NCBI GenBank assembly: GCA_022376515.1
Contig: WTXI01000049.1
Span: 62,001-126,000, forward strand
Direction of reading: 5' to 3'
Length of the DNA: 64,000 bases
Source of the DNA: Lactifluus volemus
Taxonomy: Eukaryota; Basidiomycota; Agaricomycetes; Russulales; Russulaceae
Shown here: positions 59,090 to 64,000 of the stretch, piece after piece
Layout of the letters: each line of letters starts with the position of its first letter
Position numbering within the stretch: position 1 is the first letter of the stretch
Notes under the pieces: generated by a model
What the model was told of the DNA's origin: nothing
Seen by the model: only the letters and a program-made list of their open reading frames with translations
Database searches by the model: none
Made by a program: the position numbers and the translations under genes

Positions 59090-60716
59090 TCACACACTGA
59101 TCTTGACCTTTTTCCACCTTGCTTCCCGCGTCAGATTTGCTTGTCGCCACGCTCGCGCGGCCGCACTGGGCCGGCGCAGAGCGAGAAGGACATGGATTAC
59201 GGCCGTGAGGAGCGCAACGCTTCCCGCCTGGTGCGCCGCGGCCAAGGGCACAGGGACGAGATACAAGAGCGTAGAAATACCAAGTACGACCTGCACATTG
59301 GCCATCGCGAACGCTTGGGCGGCAGTGCGCAATGCGAGCGGGGGCAGAGCCGCACGTACGGCTGCGCGCCGGCTGGATGCGAAAAGCAGTGCGGTGGCGA
59401 GGTAGGTCGTCATCGCCAACAAGCGATGGTCGAACTGGACCGTCGTCGGATTTTCGAATAAGTTGCGCCACCAGAGGCGCGGGTTACCTGTTTCTTTTTC
59501 TTCGTTGTCGCTGTCGCTGGAATTCGGGTACGGGTGCGGTGGGAGGAAGAGCTCGTTCAGTGGCGGAACGAGACGACCGTTCATCAGCGGAAACTCGTTG
59601 TACATGAGGCCAGCATCGAGTCCGGCTACGAATGCGCCTAAGGAGAACAGGTAGCGGAGTCAGTTTTCATAGGCGGGTGTGTATGTGTATGCGTGTCGAT
59701 CGTACCGGAAAACGCTGTGAGGAAGACAAGCCCGGTAACGATGGCGGCTTGCGCCTTGAAGCGTCTCACCACTGGATGGCATAATACCTCCTCCCACGAA
59801 CGACCATCGGCGAGACGACTCCACACACCCTGACGCGCAAAGCGCCAGTCGGCTTTGACGGCGAGAGCGGCGGCGAACATCCCCGCGTAAAGCACGAGCG
59901 CGGCGCTCAAGTGCGCAGCGAGACGGTACTGCGACACGCGCGGTACCGCACCGTCGGCGACAAAGTTGGCTGGCTCGAGCCCAGACTTTACCATGTACCA
60001 CCCTATCACGCCCTGTACGCCCAAAAGCGCAGCCATACCGATGAGCGGAGCGCGCAGAGCGCGTGCGAGTTTCCGGCGCAGGGCGAAATATGTGAGCGGG
60101 AGGACAAAGGCGAGGCCAATGGTGCGACCGATGATGCGGTGTCCCCATTCCATGTAGTATATCGACTTGAAATCATCGAGCGATATGCGCGAGTTGAGTC
60201 TGCGGTTCTGTTGGAGAAAAGGGAGATGGAGATAAAGTGAGGATGGGACGCGCACAGACGGAATTCCGGCGTAGCCTTGTACTTGTCAAACTCGCCCTCC
60301 CACTCTTCGCGCGATAACGGTGGGAGCACGCCTGTGATCGGCCGCCACTCTGTGATGCTCAACCCAGACTCGGTCAGGCGCGTGACGCCTCCAACGACTA
60401 TGACCGCGATGACGAGAGTAGAGGATAGTAAGAGCCAGTTTCCGACCGCGGGCGGAGAGAGCACGGGGAGTTGGGCCGCTAGTAGCGTGTCATTCGACGA
60501 AAAGAAACGCTGCTCGGTGACAGACTTGGGTAGTGATAACGACCATGGCTTGGAAATTTTGGTAAACGTGTGCAATTTAGTCCGTGGGGGTAACAGACGA
60601 TGGGCTCGGTAAGGTGCCTTTTCGAAACGCCACTGGTGTAGTGTAGGATAACGTGGAAAACGAGCACAACCGTGTACTGATGGACGTAGAGCACGGGGGA
60701 ACAGGTGAGATAACAT
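59090..60716 (-). CDS. COX15: Heme A synthase COX15, mitochondrial
   Basis: Three exons (60716-60256, 60199-59706, 59637-59090) give exactly 500 residues. ATG 60716 ([14 protein letters not shown]) opens a basic presequence. Family motifs follow: [20 protein letters not shown], then [55 protein letters not shown] and the second half with [28 protein letters not shown] and [15 protein letters not shown] helices. COX15 converts heme O to heme A for cytochrome c oxidase in the inner mitochondrial membrane. The acceptor CCGCAG at 60200-60205 is chosen because it alone keeps frame. An acidic insert ([10 protein letters not shown]) lies in the loop before the last helices. Confidence 0.95.
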
Positions 60717-60838
60717 GGGTACTTTGCTCTGCACTGCTAGTGCTGCGAGCACGTCCAAGGCTCGGCACGTGGCGATCAAGCTGTGTTACTAACACGCAGC
60801 GCTCACCCGTCGCTTCCTCCTCTCTTCCGCTGCCAGTG

Positions 60839-61278
60839 ATGTTCTCGGCCGTCATTCGAAGGTCTCTACCATCACTTCGTCAGACCCGCCCATATACCGC
60901 CGCTGCGCACACGCAAACAGCTGAATCATCACCCCCTAAACTTGATGATGGTGAACAAGCCATTTACGACAAGCTATCAGAACGGTTCCAACCCTCCCAA
61001 CTCCTCGTACAGGACGTTTCCGGTACGCCCCCTGTCAGCTCCCACACCGTCCAAATTGTATATCCGTCTTCGTTCTAGGTGGCTGTGGGACATTCTATGC
61101 TATTACCATCACAAGTGCGGCGTTTAAAGGGATCACAGTGATCAAGCAACACCGTCTTGTGAACAACGTCCTCAAGAAGGAAATCGAGGGTATTCATGGG
61201 CTTCAGGTGCGTGTGGATTCCTCATTTATTCAGAATATGTATCTGATGGTTGCACAGCTTAAAACCATTCCACATTGA
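60839..61278 (+). CDS. BOL3: Mitochondrial BolA-family protein (BOL3/BOLA3)
   Basis: Exons 60839-61022, 61079-61206 and 61258-61278 encode 110 residues. A basic presequence (MFSAVIRRSLPSLRQTRPY) is followed by the BolA domain: IYDKLSERFQPSQLLVQDVS, GGCGTFYAITITSAAFKG, VIKQHRLVNNVLKKEI and HGLQLKTIP. The GGCG-(M/T)F-A-I motif and the invariant His in KQHRLVN mark the mitochondrial Bol3 branch. Bol3 helps transfer 4Fe-4S clusters to client enzymes with Nfu1. It is divergent from COX15, with about 120 nt between starts, so a shared promoter is plausible. Confidence 0.93.
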
Positions 61279-64000
61279 ATCGATACAATACTTGATCCCA
61301 CAATATATTTCATAGATGCAATATTTATGATACAGCCATCAGAGCACCAAAGCATAATATACTCAATGAGGTAAACGCAGCTTCCACCCATGATTCCACG
61401 TGTCCCAAGGAACCAAAGTGGGGTACTCGCTTCAAAGGTAGGCCGTGGATCAGTTAATTTACCTTTCTCTTGGGTATCCATTCTACGCCCTAAAACCTCT
61501 TTCTGTACTTTACCGTATCTGCAGGTGCCACCATGGCACAACGGACGGAGATGAACAAATATTTCAATCCATACCTGCTTAGTCAACGAACGGGAACATT
61601 CGCATTTGACACCAGTACTCGTTCCTTCATCCTCTGACTCATCTGACCGCTTTTGCTCAAGTTGGGATGCTACCCTGGTCCCGACAGATCTCTCTTCTGG
61701 GTCGAATTTTCCATGATCTGCTGCTGCGCTGCGAAAGCGACTGAATTTAAACTTCGATTAACTTTACTGTAATCAGACAACGCTCTCTCCTCCCATCGAC
61801 CCTAGTCGTCAAGGCGATAGAGTGTGTTCTCATGACATCAATAACAACCGGTCCGTAATTGATTTCAAACTTGAGCAATTTATATGTTCAACGCAATCAG
61901 GATCCCCAACAGAATCGTTAAATTTTTATTTGAGTGATGCATCCTCGGTGAGGGGACCATCTTTTTCCCCACGACCGCCGGCGGCGCAAACCCCCTGCGG
62001 GTTCCAGTTAGTGTCAATACTGCATCCCTGCTCCCCTGGGCGGCTGGACCCCCGTCCCTCTCGGGGATATCCAACCCTCATTCTAAGCCTTCGAATCATT
62101 GACGTGTTCCATACATTTCAGGTATACTTTGATAAATGCTTTTTGAATTCGTGGAATGTCTGTGAATTCAACGTGCGGCGCGGGCGTGGCTAATAGCGAA
62201 GATGTTCTGCATCCATAGCTCAGGCTATTGTCGTTGCCACCGCTCCACCAGATGTCACCTCGGACACTACACTACACCACGTGTCATACTAGTACTGAGC
62301 TGCTGTCATGCTAGATGGACGGACAACTGAATAACTTCATATGGTTGTAATCATAAGTAGTTCCATGACATGCATGCTTCCACAAGCCCATGCCCGACAT
62401 ATTCGCGCGTATAAGCCTCAGCTAGAACATCTTGCATGGGTCTTTGGTCGTGCCTATTGAAACCATCATGATCCTCCCCTTAGGACTCGGTTCATCATTC
62501 AAAAACCCATCGCTTAAATAACGAGGGGGGGAGGGGTCGTTTTTTGGCTTTGACCCATGGTAACTGTAGCTATTGTATAGACAGCTGCCAAGAAAGCGAG
62601 CGATGGGAACTGAATACAAGTATTGAATTGGCATCTCTTACGAAAGTTCTCACGATGAGGTGATCCATCATCAATCCTTGACAAGGTCACCCGTTGTACA
62701 CCACTCACCTCGCCCATCATAATTTCACCATTTACGATGTCGTCATGATGATCTTCACCCATGATTTACCTAACCCTCAACCCCGTTCGAAGCTTGAAAA
62801 AAAAAGTCTTTGCACATTTTTTCACCAGATCATTTTGAACTGAGGGGGACCGTGGCTCTTTGCCACTTCGTGGGACTGCTCAGAGATACAATAAACATGT
62901 GGTTATTTATGATCGCCTTTTTCAGTAATCAAAGTTTCGGGTCCAATCGGAGATATGTACCCCCTTTGATTGCCTCTGGTAAAATATATTAAAAGAGGAA
63001 CTTTTCGCCACTTTTACCTAGCTCTTTATTTTACTGATGGAAACCGTCTGGACCGTTCCGGCCTTGTGTGTGTGTGATCCGTACGTTGCCGCACAGAAAT
63101 CACACTCGAACAGATGCCTTTTAGTTATGCAGACGCTGCTACATTTATGCTGTCATGCTAATCGCGTGAGGCCGGCAAATCATCCTTCATAGGCACAGGT
63201 TTAAGGGTCGTGGCTCTGCGCAGCATGCGCAATCGCGGCCGGCTTATCGGCGAACCAATAAAAAGATGGATCGAAACGCGTCGGTGATTTCAGCCACACG
63301 AAGTAAGATCTTCCTTCCACTCTGAATCCTGCCAGCACGAGACAGAGTGACCCCAACAATCTCATGTTTTGATATGTAACGTGCTCGACTAATGTATTAT
63401 AGGCCATCCATAAAAGCTTAGTTTACCCTGCATCAGAATCATCGTTGATACGCGTTACAAGGCATCAACGTTACGCCCAAGGCCCCTCCTTTGAGTAATA
63501 ACGGGGTTCACCCCCACCTGGGAAAAAAAAATGAACCTACAACGACAAAAAGGTGGTTATGACCCCCGCGAAGGCTATTTTTGATTCATTTCGTCCTTCA
63601 CGGAAGCGAGGTGTTCTTCTACAACTGTGGCCCCGGGTGTGACGGTGACGCCCGATATGTCTATATGGAGGCAGGAAAATGAGAGAAATCCAAGCCAGCT
63701 GCTTCTTTACACAGTTCAAGGAAAATCGGGGGGGGGACGAGTATGACTGCGCGATGTGTTACAGGGTAAAGATAACTTTTTACAACAGTGTTCCCGGTAA
63801 CTTGGCCAGTTCCTGGTCCCTATCAAGGCGTGTTGGGTGTGGGTGAATCTGAAGCCTGATATCACTGTCCGTAATGTCATATTGGCCCCTAACAATCATG
63901 GTGGGGAAGGCCCGGAACCGAGAGAGCGCAAGTCGCCGACAGTTCAAAGTTCAAAAGATGCGTACTAGTACGTGGGCTTTTGAGCGAGAAAATCGGGCAA
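61279..64000. other. Right-end stretch without a supported gene
   Basis: Only short frames without recognisable domains or splicing continuity are present. A GC-rich patch occurs at 61960-62080 within otherwise AT-rich DNA. I see no transposon protein, tRNA or rRNA. Confidence 0.45.

Noticed and set aside
59103..59461. Plus-strand frames over COX15
   Set aside because: They are antisense to the clearly recognised COX15 last exon; the high GC content keeps several frames open.
61960..62080. GC-rich patch with short complementary blocks, considered as a structured RNA
   Set aside because: No consistent stem set or known RNA motif could be made out by eye.

Overview
The window looks like nuclear DNA of a filamentous basidiomycete (Agaricomycetes). 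Genes are compact and split by GT-AG introns of about 50-60 nt. The recognisable products are fungal: mitofissin, AP-3 mu, COX15, BOL3, proteasome alpha-1. There is also an expanded family of C2-like/NACHT/WD40 NLR-type proteins of the kind abundant in Rhizoctonia and related Cantharellales. The Rhizoctonia-like placement is inference; a basidiomycete is well supported.

Left flank (1-13.2 kb): single-copy housekeeping genes. In order: a Ser-rich coiled-coil protein (-), an isochorismatase-fold hydrolase (+), mitofissin/Atg44 (+), OST2/DAD1 (-), an SOD-fold mitoribosomal protein of the Rsm26/Mrp1 type (+), AP-3 mu (-) and hexokinase (+). AP-3 mu and hexokinase are divergent.

Centre (13.6-58.9 kb): NLR-type genes and tandem segmental duplications. 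NLR A is on +. Next come remnants of a DUF3445 (HODM-alpha-like) gene and then a repeated block. The block order is S28 serine peptidase (+), NLR (-), U6 snRNA (+), GPCR (-), proteasome alpha-1 PSMA1 (+). Unit 3 (about 44.2-58.9 kb) carries an open NLR D, U6, GPCR and PSMA1. Units 1 (about 19.9-29.6 kb) and 2 (about 32.5-44.2 kb) carry frame-broken NLRs, decayed U6 copies, GPCR tails and broken PSMA1 copies. Between units 1 and 2 lies a collapsed fourth copy (NLR N-terminus plus the U6 3' end) interrupted by an unrelated protein gene. A 733-bp TIR element with a tRNA-like interior sits in unit 3.

Right flank (59-61.3 kb): COX15 (-) and BOL3 (+). The last 2.7 kb hold nothing I can assign.

Several conserved genes (hexokinase, AP-3 mu, Rsm26-like, coiled-coil gene) contain single-base losses, mostly in short G or C runs, that break frame inside conserved protein. 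This suggests consensus indel errors. It also means that part of the apparent decay of the NLR copies may be artefactual, whereas larger deletions, breakpoints and a nonsense substitution in the duplicates look biological.
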